From Flagellimonas beolgyonensis (GTDB lineage Bacteria > Bacteroidota > Bacteroidia > Flavobacteriales > Flavobacteriaceae): a DNA stretch of 64,000 nt. Shown here in pieces: positions 1 through 8,739 of the stretch. Positions within the stretch are counted from its first letter, which is position 1; each line of letters opens with the position of its first letter. Both the position numbers and the translations under genes were made by a program. The notes below the pieces were generated by a model, which saw only the letters and a list, made by a program, of their open reading frames with translations, was not told the DNA's origin and did no database searches. The stretch spans positions 560,179 to 624,178 of the forward strand of contig NZ_RZMY01000006.1 of NCBI RefSeq assembly GCF_003992615.1, in the 5' to 3' direction.

Positions 1-194
1 CGGGTGATCATTTCGGCGTCCGAGGTGCCTTTTATTACCTTATTCTCACCCAAAAACTGGTCGTATTGGGCAAACGCCATGGGAAACACCTGGCTGTTGG
101 GATAAAAATTCAAGGTGCTCTTTCCTGTGAACGGATTGGTCTTACATGCGACCACCGCCATGAAAACAGCAACCGATAGCATCAACTTTTTCAT
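1..194 (-). CDS. M48 family metallopeptidase lipoprotein, N-terminal part only
   Basis: Only the first 64 residues lie in the window; the gene runs off the left edge. The start is the ATG complementary to 192-194. The product opens with a lipoprotein signal (MKKLMLSVAVFMAVVAC, lipid cysteine at residue 17) followed by TNPFTGKSTLNFYPNSQ, which is the typical entry sequence of periplasmic M48 zinc peptidases of the LoiP/BepA type. The HExxH metal site would be outside the window, so catalytic status cannot be checked. It sits 37 bases downstream of the GH31 gene on the same strand and may be co-transcribed with it. The family call rests on this short N-terminal match alone. Confidence 0.7.
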   Translation of the reverse strand, partial: MKKLMLSVAVFMAVVACKTNPFTGKSTLNFYPNSQVFPMAFAQYDQFLGENKVIKGTSDAEMIT

Positions 195-231
195 AACGTA
201 ATGTGTGTTTAGTACTACGAAAAATACAAAA

Positions 232-2631
232 TTATTTTCCGATTATGTGCAGTTCCGTGAAATCCTTAACGACCTCAATGGAATTATTGCCATTCAATTT
301 GATTGCTTTCAAATCCACTTCCTCATTGTCCACTTCAACAGTGCCGATGGTAAATGGCAATCCGTGGAAGGTCAGTTTAAATTTCTCGTACGGGGTGATG
401 TAATTTCCATCCTTGAACTGCTGGATGATCAATTCGTTCTCCTTGCCCGTAAGCTTGAACCTTCGCAGACTAAATCTGCCCTTTTTGTAATCATATCCAT
501 CTTGTTGGTCCTCATATACCTGTGAGTTCAACGAACCTTCCTTGTAATACACATCGATCACCAACTCAGAAATCGGTTTTTCACCCACATACTGCTGCAC
601 CGGATATTTTGGGATCATGGCCCCAGCCTTCACATATAACGGCACGCGGTTGATGGCTGCCGGCACCCATCTTTCAATACCTCCATCCACACGTTCGTCG
701 GTCCAATAGTTGTACCATTCCCCCCTCGGGAAATACATGCGTCTACCCTGGGCATTGGGTTCCTGAACCGGGCACACCAACATTTGTTCCCCAAAAATGA
801 ACTCATCCGTTCTAAAGTGGGTCTGCGGGTCTTCTTGATCGTAAAACACCAACGACTGCAACATGGGCATACCTGTTTTGATGTACTTGTAGAACATCGT
901 GTACAGATACGGCAGCAATTGGTAGCGTAATTCGATAAAATACTTGACAATTCCTGTAATCTCCTCTCCGAAGGACCAAGGCTCTTGATCGCCATGATCA
1001 CCACTGGAATGCACCCTGCAGAACGGATGGAAAATAGCCAATTGTATCCATCGGGCGAACAGTTCCCCGTTCGGTTGTTCGGCAAAACCTCCAATATCGG
1101 AGCCCACAAACGAATAACCGCTCATACACATACGCTGCATCTGTACATTGGCTATCCATAAATGTTCCCAAGTGGCCACGTTGTCCCCCGTCCAAGTGGC
1201 ACAATAGCGCTGTGTTCCAGCGTAAGCGGCACGAGTCAACACAAATGGCCTTCTGGGAAAAGTAAATTTCTTGACACCATCATAGGTGGCACGAACCATT
1301 TGCATGCCATACACGTTGTGTGCCTTTCTATGACTACAAGGGTGGCCATCATAATCGTGGCGTACATCCAAATTGGCGGTTTTGGAAGGCACTTCCATTA
1401 CCGCGGGTTCGTTCATATCGTTCCAAACGCCGCGCACGCCCATTTCCGCTATCATTTGTTTGTACAATCCAGACCACCATTCCCGTACGTCGGGGTCGGT
1501 AAAATCGGGAAACTTGCACTCGCCTGGCCAAACCTTGCCCTTAAAATGGGGGCCATCGGCCCTTCGACAGAAAAATCCATTGTCCATGGCTTGTTGGTAC
1601 ACCCAATAATCGCGGTCGATCTTGATTCCTGGATCGATCATGGTGATGACTTTAAAGCCATCGGCCTCCATTTCCTCGATCATCTTTTTCGGATTGGGGA
1701 AGTATCTGTTGTTCCAAGTAAAACAGCGGAACCCCTCCATATAATCGATGTCCAAATAAATTGCATCGCAGGGAATCTTCAGTTTTCTGAATTTATTGGC
1801 GATTTGCTTGACCTTACTTTCGGGGTAGTAACTCCATTTGGATTGGTGAAAGCCCAATGCCCACAAAGGTGGTAATTCAGGCACGCCGGTCAAATCGGTA
1901 TAAGCCTCCACTACCTCGCTCATTTTGGGCCCATAGAAAAAATAATAGTTCATTTCCCCCCCATCGGCCCAAAAGCTGGTCACGTTTCTTCTTTCGTTTG
2001 CAAAGTCGAAATAGGTACTGAAGGAGTTATCAAAGAAAATCCCGTAGGCACTACTCTCCTTTAACCCTACATAAAATGGAATGGCCTTATACAAGGGTTC
2101 CTGGTCCTTGCCATAGGCATAAGAATCGGTTACCCAGTTGTTCACCCTTTTTCCCTTTAGGTTGGTATGGGACGCCTTGTCTCCCATTCCGTAATAACTT
2201 TCCCCGGAATGGCACACCTTGCTCATTTTTACAATGTTGCCCCCGTAGTCAAAATTCTCTTCCCAATGAAACCCCAATTCGTCTTCACATAGGATCACAT
2301 CATTATGGTCAACAATCTGTACCTTAAGGTCGGACTTGTTGACATAAATTTTGAGTTTCGCCGTGGTGATGACATATTCGGGAATTTCATCCTTTACACT
2401 AAGTTGGTTATAACCGAGATTTACATCATCGCTTATGGCATAGGAGAAATCGGGCTCAAAAACATATTCGGTGGCATATCGAAACCGCACCATGCTATCC
2501 CGCATGATGGTGATCTGTAGGATGACCCCATTTTGGGTGGTAAAATATATCTTGTCGTTATCGTGTTTAAACTCGACTATATGGTTGGGGTGCTGATTCC
2601 CCCGTCGTTCTATTTCCGTGTTGGTTATCAT
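232..2631 (-). CDS. Glycoside hydrolase family 31 alpha-glucosidase
   Basis: The 799-residue product should hydrolyse terminal alpha-linked glucose from malto-oligosaccharides or related glucans. The N-terminal beta-sandwich covers roughly residues 1-240 and the TIM barrel about 250-580. The GH31 nucleophile motif WNDMNEP is at 403-409 (Asp405) and the acid/base motif WTGDN at 480-484 (Asp483). The barrel entry PPLWALGFHQSKWSYY is also characteristic. No signal peptide is visible, so the enzyme is probably cytoplasmic. It follows glgB by about 96 bases on the same strand, suggesting joint use in glycogen or starch metabolism. Exact linkage specificity cannot be read from the sequence. Confidence 0.93.
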   Translation of the reverse strand: MITNTEIERRGNQHPNHIVEFKHDNDKIYFTTQNGVILQITIMRDSMVRFRYATEYVFEPDFSYAISDDVNLGYNQLSVKDEIPEYVITTAKLKIYVNKSDLKVQIVDHNDVILCEDELGFHWEENFDYGGNIVKMSKVCHSGESYYGMGDKASHTNLKGKRVNNWVTDSYAYGKDQEPLYKAIPFYVGLKESSAYGIFFDNSFSTYFDFANERRNVTSFWADGGEMNYYFFYGPKMSEVVEAYTDLTGVPELPPLWALGFHQSKWSYYPESKVKQIANKFRKLKIPCDAIYLDIDYMEGFRCFTWNNRYFPNPKKMIEEMEADGFKVITMIDPGIKIDRDYWVYQQAMDNGFFCRRADGPHFKGKVWPGECKFPDFTDPDVREWWSGLYKQMIAEMGVRGVWNDMNEPAVMEVPSKTANLDVRHDYDGHPCSHRKAHNVYGMQMVRATYDGVKKFTFPRRPFVLTRAAYAGTQRYCATWTGDNVATWEHLWIANVQMQRMCMSGYSFVGSDIGGFAEQPNGELFARWIQLAIFHPFCRVHSSGDHGDQEPWSFGEEITGIVKYFIELRYQLLPYLYTMFYKYIKTGMPMLQSLVFYDQEDPQTHFRTDEFIFGEQMLVCPVQEPNAQGRRMYFPRGEWYNYWTDERVDGGIERWVPAAINRVPLYVKAGAMIPKYPVQQYVGEKPISELVIDVYYKEGSLNSQVYEDQQDGYDYKKGRFSLRRFKLTGKENELIIQQFKDGNYITPYEKFKLTFHGLPFTIGTVEVDNEEVDLKAIKLNGNNSIEVVKDFTELHIIGK

Positions 2632-2727
2632 TGCTAGTCAATTGAGAGTCACAAAAGAAACACATTAGACCGAATAATTAAAAAGATGTTTTTAATATCA
2701 ATCAACTATAACGATATAGCTGTTGTG

Positions 2728-4623
2728 TTACTTATACACCACAACGGCCAAGGGTGGCAAGGTCATGGCAACCGAGTGTTCATACCCGTTCCATGTGGCC
2801 TTTGATGGTTTCATGGTCTTTTTGCCCATGCCGCTACCCGAATATTTCTTATCATCACTATTGAAGACCAGTTTAAGTTGGGAAGACTTCGGAACGCCCA
2901 CCCTGTAGTTTTCACGGGGCACGGGCGTAAAATTGATGGCGATGATCAAATCATCCTTGGGATCATTTCCTTTTCGCATAAAGGTGATCACAGAATTTTC
3001 CCGGTCGTTGTATTCGATCCACTGAAAACCTTCCGGACTGAATTGCTTTTCGTACAATGCAGGGCTTGATTTGTACAATTTATTTAGATCCTTGATAACT
3101 TCCTGTATCCCAGAATGAAAATCGTATTGGGTCAAGTGCCATTCCAAGCTTTGTTGAAAGTTCCACTCGGATGATTGGCCGAACTCCCCGCCCATGAACA
3201 ATAAATTGCCCCCGGGATGGGTAAACATATAGCCAAACAATAGCCGCAGGTTGGCAAAGCGTTGCCATTCATCGCCGGGCATGCGGTACAAGAGCGATTT
3301 TTTTCCATAGACCACTTCATCGTGCGAGAAGGGCAGCATAAAGTTCTCGGTAAAGGCGTAGGTAAGGCTAAAGGTGATCTCATTAAGATCGTAGGAGCGG
3401 TAAATCGGCTCTTTTTTAAAGAATTCAAGCGTGTCGTGCATCCAACCCATCATCCATTTCATGCCAAAACCAAGTCCACCATAATGCACGGGCTTGGTAA
3501 CCCCCGTAAAGGCCGTGGATTCTTCGGCAATGGTCTGTACCCCTTTGAAACTGGCATACACTTCCTGGTTCATTTCACGAATGAACGACATGGCTTCCAA
3601 GTTCTCGTTATTGCCATACATATTGGGTTCCCACTCCCCATCTTCACGAGAATAATCCAAATACAACATGGAGGCCACCGCATCAACACGAAGTCCATCC
3701 ACATGGTATTGATCGAGCCAAAAAACAGCATTACTGATCAAAAAGGCGCGTACTTCGTTTCTTCCATAGTTGAAGATCAAACTCTTCCAATCGGGATGGT
3801 ACCCTCTTCTTCGATCTGGGTGTTCGTACAGATGTGAACCATCAAAAAAGCCCAATCCGTGTGCATCTTCAGGAAAATGCGAAGGTACCCAGTCCAATAT
3901 CACACCGATTCCCTTTTGATGGAACTTGTCCACCAATACCTTAAAGTCCTCTGGTTTGCCAAAACGCGAAGTGGGTGCAAAATAACCGGTCAATTGATAA
4001 CCCCACGAAGGGTCGAACGGATATTCCATTACCGGCATGAACTCCACATGGGTAAAGCCCATTTCAGCCACATAGTCCACCAATTCATCGGCGAGTTCCA
4101 AATAGGTCAAAGATTCCCAGCCGTTCTTTTTCTTCCAAGAACCCAAATGCACTTCATATACCGAATATGGCTTGTCGAGCGCATTTTTTTCTTCCCGGGT
4201 GTCCATCCATTGCTGGTCGTTCCAAGTGTAGGGGGCATCCCAAACCAACGATGCTGTTTTGGGCGGCTGCTCACAAAACCGAGCAAATGGATCCGCTTTT
4301 TCGGTCCAAACGTCGTTGTTGTACGAATGGATCTTGTATTTGTATTTGGTCCCCTTGTCCACACCGGGGATAAATCCTTCCCAAATTCCGCTGCTGTCCC
4401 AACGTACGTTCAGTTCGTGCTCGCCTACTTTCCAATGGTTGAAATCCCCAATCACGGATACCGATTTGGCAGAAGGTGCCCAAACGGCAAAATAGGTGCC
4501 CTTTACACCATCGACTTCGGTAAGGTGCGACCCTAATTTTTGATACAACCTAAAATGTTTGCCTACTTTAAAGAGATCGATGTCGAACTCGGAAAATAAA
4601 CTATGTGGAACTACCTTGGTCAT
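2728..4623 (-). CDS. glgB: 1,4-alpha-glucan (glycogen) branching enzyme
   Basis: The 631-residue GH13 enzyme makes alpha-1,6 branches in glycogen. A CBM48-like N-terminal domain (VWAPSAKSVSVIGDFNHW) precedes the barrel. Catalytic motifs are DGLRVDA with nucleophile Asp314, TIAEEST with the acid Glu near residue 367, and SHDEV around 433-437. The start MTKVVPHSLF was chosen because an upstream in-frame ATG would add 28 residues unlike the family and would run into the leader. It is the first gene of a minus-strand set with the GH31 enzyme. Its leader contains a dyad at 4659-4696 that may be regulatory. The family and function are clear. Confidence 0.95.
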   Translation of the reverse strand: MTKVVPHSLFSEFDIDLFKVGKHFRLYQKLGSHLTEVDGVKGTYFAVWAPSAKSVSVIGDFNHWKVGEHELNVRWDSSGIWEGFIPGVDKGTKYKYKIHSYNNDVWTEKADPFARFCEQPPKTASLVWDAPYTWNDQQWMDTREEKNALDKPYSVYEVHLGSWKKKNGWESLTYLELADELVDYVAEMGFTHVEFMPVMEYPFDPSWGYQLTGYFAPTSRFGKPEDFKVLVDKFHQKGIGVILDWVPSHFPEDAHGLGFFDGSHLYEHPDRRRGYHPDWKSLIFNYGRNEVRAFLISNAVFWLDQYHVDGLRVDAVASMLYLDYSREDGEWEPNMYGNNENLEAMSFIREMNQEVYASFKGVQTIAEESTAFTGVTKPVHYGGLGFGMKWMMGWMHDTLEFFKKEPIYRSYDLNEITFSLTYAFTENFMLPFSHDEVVYGKKSLLYRMPGDEWQRFANLRLLFGYMFTHPGGNLLFMGGEFGQSSEWNFQQSLEWHLTQYDFHSGIQEVIKDLNKLYKSSPALYEKQFSPEGFQWIEYNDRENSVITFMRKGNDPKDDLIIAINFTPVPRENYRVGVPKSSQLKLVFNSDDKKYSGSGMGKKTMKPSKATWNGYEHSVAMTLPPLAVVVYK

Positions 4624-4658
4624 AAATGAGGATTTAGTATATACAATAATACACATCT

Positions 4659-4696
4659 TTGGGCAAGAAACCGATATTGGCAACTTCTTTGCCCAA
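4659..4696 (-). promoter_or_regulatory. Dyad TTGGGCAA-N22-TTGCCCAA upstream of glgB
   Basis: Two perfect 8-base complementary arms lie at 4659-4666 and 4689-4696, 36-73 bases before the glgB start. Pairing can continue for a few bases past a one-base bulge. It could be a split operator or a leader stem-loop. No known regulator site is matched, so the role is inferred from position only. Confidence 0.4.
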
Positions 4697-4704
4697 TAAA
4701 ACAA

Positions 4705-4720
4705 CATTTTTTAAAAAATG
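4705..4720. repeat. 16-base perfect palindrome CATTTTTTAAAAAATG
   Basis: The self-complementary sequence is in the divergent gap between glgB (minus) and the collagen-like lipoprotein gene (plus). Being pure A/T inside, it might be a melting or curved element or a low-specificity binding site. It has no loop and is not a convincing terminator. Confidence 0.35.
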
Positions 4721-4782
4721 GAACGCTTTTTGATTTTCTTGCAGAACAGACACAATTCAAGACAAATCAAAAATCCAAAATC

Positions 4783-5361
4783 ATGAATAAATTAAATACA
4801 ATTTTAGGAGCCATTATCGTTTTATTTACCGTTGCCTGTGAAGGTCCCCAAGGACCTCCCGGATTTGACGGAAGGGATGGACTCGATGGACTGGACGGTC
4901 TCGACGGCATTCAAGGACAAGTAATTGAAGTGGAGGGCGTAAATTTCGGATATGATGCCGTGAACAACCTGTACAGCACCTTGATCAATTTTTCGGATGT
5001 CACCAATTTTGAAGTATTTGAGTCCGATGCCGTATTGGTTTACCGACACGATGGGCTAATCGACCTTAATGACGGAACAACTGCCGATGCTTGGAGCCAG
5101 ATTCCCCAAAACTATTTCTTGAACGAGGGGATTATCCAATATGTTTTCGCCCATACGTTCGTGGATGTGGAACTGTTCATCGATGGTAATTTTGATCTTT
5201 CGGTCCTTGACCCCGGATTTACCGACAATCAACTTTTTAGGATAGTGATCATTCCCAGTGAATATGCCGAAGGGTCCAAAATGGACATGTCCAATCTTGA
5301 AAGCGTAATGTCCAACCTCGGCATTACCGAAGAAAAAGTGATGAAGTTGAACCTCAACTAA
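4783..5361 (+). CDS. Lipoprotein with a short collagen-like Gly-X-Y segment
   Basis: The 192-residue product has a lipoprotein signal ending in FTVAC (lipid cysteine at 19), immediately followed by eight or so Gly-X-Y triplets (GPQGPPGFDGRDGLDG and onward, residues 21-45). The rest is a beta-rich acidic domain without a recognised family. Similar short collagen-tagged lipoproteins are common in Flavobacteriaceae, usually without known function. The Gly-X-Y tract may trimerise the protein or act as a rigid spacer between membrane anchor and domain; that is inference. The gene is monocistronic, with a good terminator at 5385-5415. Confidence 0.8.
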   Translation: MNKLNTILGAIIVLFTVACEGPQGPPGFDGRDGLDGLDGLDGIQGQVIEVEGVNFGYDAVNNLYSTLINFSDVTNFEVFESDAVLVYRHDGLIDLNDGTTADAWSQIPQNYFLNEGIIQYVFAHTFVDVELFIDGNFDLSVLDPGFTDNQLFRIVIIPSEYAEGSKMDMSNLESVMSNLGITEEKVMKLNLN

Positions 5362-5384
5362 ATTCATTAAAAAACTGTAATTTA

Positions 5385-5415
5385 AAGTCCTGTTGTTTTT
5401 CGACGGGACTTTTTT
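5385..5415 (+). terminator. Rho-independent terminator of the collagen-like lipoprotein gene
   Basis: A 9-base-pair stem (AAGTCCTGT with ACGGGACTT, one G-T pair) and a 9-base loop are followed by a T tract. It begins 24 bases after the stop codon. Confidence 0.8.
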
Positions 5416-5476
5416 ATTTTTCACGTATTTTGTTAGGAAGCGTGCATTTTTACGTCCAAATAAATAAAAATCGAAC

Positions 5477-5980
5477 ATGGGAAAAAGATTGCTATTGATT
5501 GCCTTGGTAATCCTTACTGGATGCAAGGGCAATTCACAGGAAGTGAAAAAAGAAAACAAAAAGGAGAGCAAAAAAGAAACAGCCTACAAAGTTTCCAAAA
5601 CCGATGCTGAATGGCGGGCCGAACTGACCGATATGGAATATTACGTATTGCGAAGGGCCGCCACCGAAAATGCATTTTCGAGTGATTTGCTGGATAACAA
5701 ACAAAAAGGTACCTATGTTTGTGCCGGATGTGGCACCCCTTTGTTCAAAAGCGAGCACAAATTCGACTCTGGAACAGGATGGCCAAGTTTTGATCGCGAG
5801 ATCAAAGGGAACGTAGCCTACGATGTGGATTACAAGATCGGTGTGGCCCGGACCGAGGAACATTGTGCAGTATGTGGAGGCCATTTGGGACACGTTTTTA
5901 ACGACGGACCGCGAAACACGACAGGAAAGCGCCACTGCATTAACGGGGTTGCCTTGGATTTTATTCCTGACCCCAAATAA
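5477..5980 (+). CDS. msrB: Peptide-methionine (R)-S-oxide reductase MsrB, lipoprotein form
   Basis: This 167-residue MsrB reduces methionine-R-sulfoxide in proteins. A lipoprotein signal ends at ILTGC (Cys16), followed by a Lys/Glu-rich linker to about residue 36, so the enzyme should be membrane-anchored on the outer side. Zinc cysteines are C82, C85, C130 and C133; the catalytic cysteine is C154 in RHCINGVAL. The position that holds the resolving cysteine in many MsrB enzymes is Thr100 (SGTGWPSF), so it probably regenerates through another cysteine or an external thiol. A second, cytoplasmic-type msrB follows after 14 bases, so the pair is likely co-transcribed. Confidence 0.93.
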   Translation: MGKRLLLIALVILTGCKGNSQEVKKENKKESKKETAYKVSKTDAEWRAELTDMEYYVLRRAATENAFSSDLLDNKQKGTYVCAGCGTPLFKSEHKFDSGTGWPSFDREIKGNVAYDVDYKIGVARTEEHCAVCGGHLGHVFNDGPRNTTGKRHCINGVALDFIPDPK

Positions 5981-5994
5981 TAACAACCCTAAAA

Positions 5995-6399
5995 ATGGAG
6001 AAACAGTTCAACGTGCAAAAAACCGAAAAGGAATGGGAGGAACAGCTCTCCCGCGAAGAATACTATATTTTACGTCAGAAAGGGACCGAACGTCCCTTTA
6101 CCGGGGAATTCAATATGCATTTTGAAAATGGCAACTATCACTGCAAAGGATGTGGCGCCAAATTGTTCGAAAGTGAACACAAATTTGAAAGCGGTTGTGG
6201 TTGGCCTTCCTTTGACCAAGCCGTGGAAGGTGCCATTGAATATATCCGGGACACCTCACATGGCATGATCCGTACCGAAACGGTATGTGCCAATTGTGGC
6301 GGCCATCTGGGTCATGTCTTCAACGATGGTCCACGTGAAACCACAGGTATGCGCTATTGCATCAACTCCATCAGTATCGGGTTCGAACCCGAGAATTGA
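5995..6399 (+). CDS. msrB: Peptide-methionine (R)-S-oxide reductase MsrB, cytoplasmic form
   Basis: The 134-residue product lacks a signal sequence. Zinc-binding cysteines are C50, C53, C98 and C101, the catalytic cysteine is C122 (RYCINS), and the resolving cysteine is present at C68 (SGCGWPSF), unlike in the upstream paralogue. This is the classic two-cysteine layout recycled by thioredoxin. The next gene starts 7 bases downstream of the stop, so the operon continues. Confidence 0.93.
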   Translation: MEKQFNVQKTEKEWEEQLSREEYYILRQKGTERPFTGEFNMHFENGNYHCKGCGAKLFESEHKFESGCGWPSFDQAVEGAIEYIRDTSHGMIRTETVCANCGGHLGHVFNDGPRETTGMRYCINSISIGFEPEN

Positions 6400-6406
6400 T
6401 TTACCC

Positions 6407-6943
6407 ATGGATTTTTGGCAAAATTTTGTGGCCAGTGCCAACTTCGAGTTCCATCGGTACAAAACGTTGGGTGACAAAACCTTTGACCAATTAGGGGATG
6501 CAGACATCCATTGGACCAATGGGACCACCGATAATTCCATTGCCATCATCGTAAAGCACATGGTGGGCAACTTGCTGAGCCGTTGGACCCATTTTTTAAC
6601 TGAGGATGGTGAAAAACCATGGCGTAATCGGGAAACGGAATTTGAAGATCCCTATCCGACCAAAAAAGAAATGCAATTGGCTTGGGACAAAGGTTGGCAA
6701 TGTCTTTTTGATGCCCTGGAAAGTATTGACGCCACCAATTTTGACACCAAGATCAACATCAGGGGCCAAGAGCATACCATTGTGGAAGCCGTCAACAGGC
6801 AATTGGCCCATTATGCCAGCCACGTAGGACAAATTGTGCTGCTGGGCAAAATGATCAAAGGGCCGGATTGGAAATCTTTATCCATACCCAAAGGTGGTTC
6901 GGAAGCCTTCAACCAGAAGCTGTTCGGCAAATCACAGACCTGA
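6407..6943 (+). CDS. DUF1572 / DinB-like metal-binding protein
   Basis: The 178-residue product resembles the DUF1572 branch of the DinB/YfiT four-helix fold. Likely metal-ligand histidines are H51, H135 and H139 (HMVGNLLSRW and QLAHYASHVGQ). Members of this superfamily include thiol-dependent transferases, for example using bacillithiol; the presence of bshC in this window makes that plausible here, but this is inference. The start at 6407 was chosen because earlier in-frame codons overlap the msrB gene and encode no conserved sequence. It lies 7 bases after the second msrB, suggesting a shared redox theme. Confidence 0.82.
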   Translation: MDFWQNFVASANFEFHRYKTLGDKTFDQLGDADIHWTNGTTDNSIAIIVKHMVGNLLSRWTHFLTEDGEKPWRNRETEFEDPYPTKKEMQLAWDKGWQCLFDALESIDATNFDTKINIRGQEHTIVEAVNRQLAHYASHVGQIVLLGKMIKGPDWKSLSIPKGGSEAFNQKLFGKSQT

Positions 6944-6979
6944 TTTCACAAACTATCCGATTTTTTGGTTTTTTTGAAC

Positions 6980-7011
6980 TTGGGATTTGGGGATGGTTTT
7001 ACGTACTTTTG
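6980..7011 (+). promoter_or_regulatory. Putative Bacteroidota promoter of lpdA
   Basis: An exact TAnnTTTG -7 box (TACTTTTG) is at 7004-7011. TTG at 6980-6982 is 21 bases upstream and could be the -33 element. The spacing fits the Bacteroidota sigma factor consensus, leaving a leader of about 45 bases. Confidence 0.5.
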
Positions 7012-7013
7012 CA

Positions 7014-7033
7014 CCTGCTTGCCTCCGAGCAGG
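7014..7033 (+). other. Leader hairpin before lpdA
   Basis: CCTGCT and AGCAGG form a perfect 6-base-pair stem with an 8-base loop, directly after the predicted -7 box and 32 bases before the start codon. It would be at the 5' end of the message and could protect it; no T tract follows, so it is not a terminator. Confidence 0.4.
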
Positions 7034-7064
7034 CTTCGAATCTAACAACTAAAATCAAGATCTA

Positions 7065-8453
7065 ATGAGCAAGTTCGATATCATCGTTTTGGGTAGTGGG
7101 CCAGGCGGCTACGTTACTGCCATCAGGGCTTCCCAATTGGGATTCAAAACCGCCATCATTGAAAAGGAGAGCCTAGGTGGCATCTGTTTGAACTGGGGTT
7201 GTATCCCTACCAAAGCACTATTGAAATCCGCACAAGTTTTCGAATACCTGAAACATGCTGGCGACTATGGATTGAGCGCTGATAACGTGGAGCACGATTT
7301 TGGTGCCGTGGTAAAACGAAGCCGTGGTGTGGCCGATGGTATGAGCAAAGGTGTTCAGTTCTTGATGAAAAAGAACAAAATTGAAGTCTTAAACGGTTTT
7401 GGCAAGGTGAAGCCTGGCAAAAAAGTTGAGGTGAAGTCCGATAACGGCACAACAGAATATTCCGCCGACCATATCATCATTGCAACCGGGGCACGCAGTC
7501 GTGTATTGCCAAACCTTCCCCAAGATGGCAAAAAGGTAATTGGCTATCGCGAGGCCATGAGCCTGGAAAAACAACCCAAGAAAATGATTGTGGTAGGTAG
7601 TGGTGCCATCGGTATCGAGTTTGCCTACTTCTACAATTCCATGGGAACAGAGGTTACCGTGGTGGAATATATGCCCAACATCGTTCCAGTGGAAGACGAG
7701 GACGTGTCCAAACAATTGGAGCGAAGCTTCAAAAAGAACGGTGTGAAAATTATGACCTCTGCCGAAGTGACCAAAGTGGACACTTCAGGTGATGGGGTAA
7801 AGGCCACTGTAAAAACTTCCAAAGGTGAAGAAGTGTTGGAAGCGGACATCCTACTTTCCGCTGTCGGTATCAAGACCAATACTGAAAATATCGGTTTGGA
7901 AGATGTGGGCATTGCCGTGGATCGTGATAAAATTTTGGTGAACGATTACTACCAAACCAATATACCGGGGTACTATGCCATTGGAGATGTTACTCCTGGC
8001 CAAGCCTTGGCGCACGTAGCCTCGGCCGAGGGTATTCTTTGTGTGGAAAAAATTGCGGGCATGCATGTGGAAGCCTTGGATTATGGCAATATTCCCGGTT
8101 GTACCTATTGTACTCCCGAGGTAGCCTCCGTTGGATTGACCGAAAAACAAGCCAAGGAAAAAGGCTACGAAATCAAAGTGGGCAAATTCCCTTTCTCTGC
8201 CAGTGGAAAGGCAAAAGCATCAGGAAATGCGGATGGTTTTGTAAAAGTGATCTTTGATGCCAAATATGGTGAATGGTTGGGTTGCCACATGATCGGTGCC
8301 GGTGTTACCGACATGATCGCAGAAGCTGTGGTAGCCCGAAAACTGGAAACCACAGGGCATGAAATCCTAAAAGCTGTTCACCCACACCCAACCATGAGTG
8401 AAGCGGTAATGGAAGCCGTTGCCGATGCTTATGATGAGGTAATCCACCTATAA
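7065..8453 (+). CDS. lpdA: Dihydrolipoyl dehydrogenase
   Basis: The 462-residue flavoprotein reoxidises dihydrolipoamide of the pyruvate and 2-oxoglutarate dehydrogenase complexes and the glycine cleavage system, using NAD. The FAD motif GSGPGG is at 10-15, the redox disulfide C41/C46 in GGICLNWGCIPTK, the NAD-binding GSGAIGIEF in the middle, and the active-site HPHPTMSE motif at 439-446. Length is normal for the family. No partner subunit genes are adjacent. The only close neighbour downstream is the DUF3817 gene, 4 bases after its stop. Confidence 0.96.
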   Translation: MSKFDIIVLGSGPGGYVTAIRASQLGFKTAIIEKESLGGICLNWGCIPTKALLKSAQVFEYLKHAGDYGLSADNVEHDFGAVVKRSRGVADGMSKGVQFLMKKNKIEVLNGFGKVKPGKKVEVKSDNGTTEYSADHIIIATGARSRVLPNLPQDGKKVIGYREAMSLEKQPKKMIVVGSGAIGIEFAYFYNSMGTEVTVVEYMPNIVPVEDEDVSKQLERSFKKNGVKIMTSAEVTKVDTSGDGVKATVKTSKGEEVLEADILLSAVGIKTNTENIGLEDVGIAVDRDKILVNDYYQTNIPGYYAIGDVTPGQALAHVASAEGILCVEKIAGMHVEALDYGNIPGCTYCTPEVASVGLTEKQAKEKGYEIKVGKFPFSASGKAKASGNADGFVKVIFDAKYGEWLGCHMIGAGVTDMIAEAVVARKLETTGHEILKAVHPHPTMSEAVMEAVADAYDEVIHL

Positions 8454-8457
8454 CAGT

Positions 8458-8739
8458 ATGCTAAAACTATTTCGGTCCACCGCCATATTGGAAGGAATCT
8501 CGTATTTGTTGCTTTTTGGAATGTCCATGCCATTAAAGCATTGGGCAGACATCCCGGAACCCAACAAATATGTGGGGTACGCCCATGGATTTTTGTTTAT
8601 CCTCTATGTGGTGGTGGCCGCTGTTTTTTGCTGGGAGCGTAAATGGAACTTGAAACGGTTCGCTATTTTGTTTATCGCTTCCCTACTACCTTTTGGCACT
8701 TTTTATGCCGATAAAAAATACTTGAAAGTATTAGCCTAA
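8458..8739 (+). CDS. DUF3817 small integral membrane protein
   Basis: The 93-residue product has three probable membrane segments (about 8-26, 42-62 and 68-85) and the family signature FRSTAILEGISYLLLFG with a conserved HG motif (YVGYAHGFLF). Function is unknown. It begins 4 bases after lpdA and so is probably in the same transcript. Its last 9 bases overlap the 3' end of the convergent aroQ gene. Confidence 0.88.
   Translation: MLKLFRSTAILEGISYLLLFGMSMPLKHWADIPEPNKYVGYAHGFLFILYVVVAAVFCWERKWNLKRFAILFIASLLPFGTFYADKKYLKVLA

Noticed and set aside
1162..1875. A 237-codon open frame on the plus strand inside the GH31 gene
   Set aside because: The sense strand has complete GH31 catalytic motifs over this stretch; the antisense product has no recognisable domain.
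3262..4536. Two long antisense frames (191 and 225 codons) within glgB
   Set aside because: They are shadows of a strongly conserved enzyme gene and show no protein-like domain organisation.
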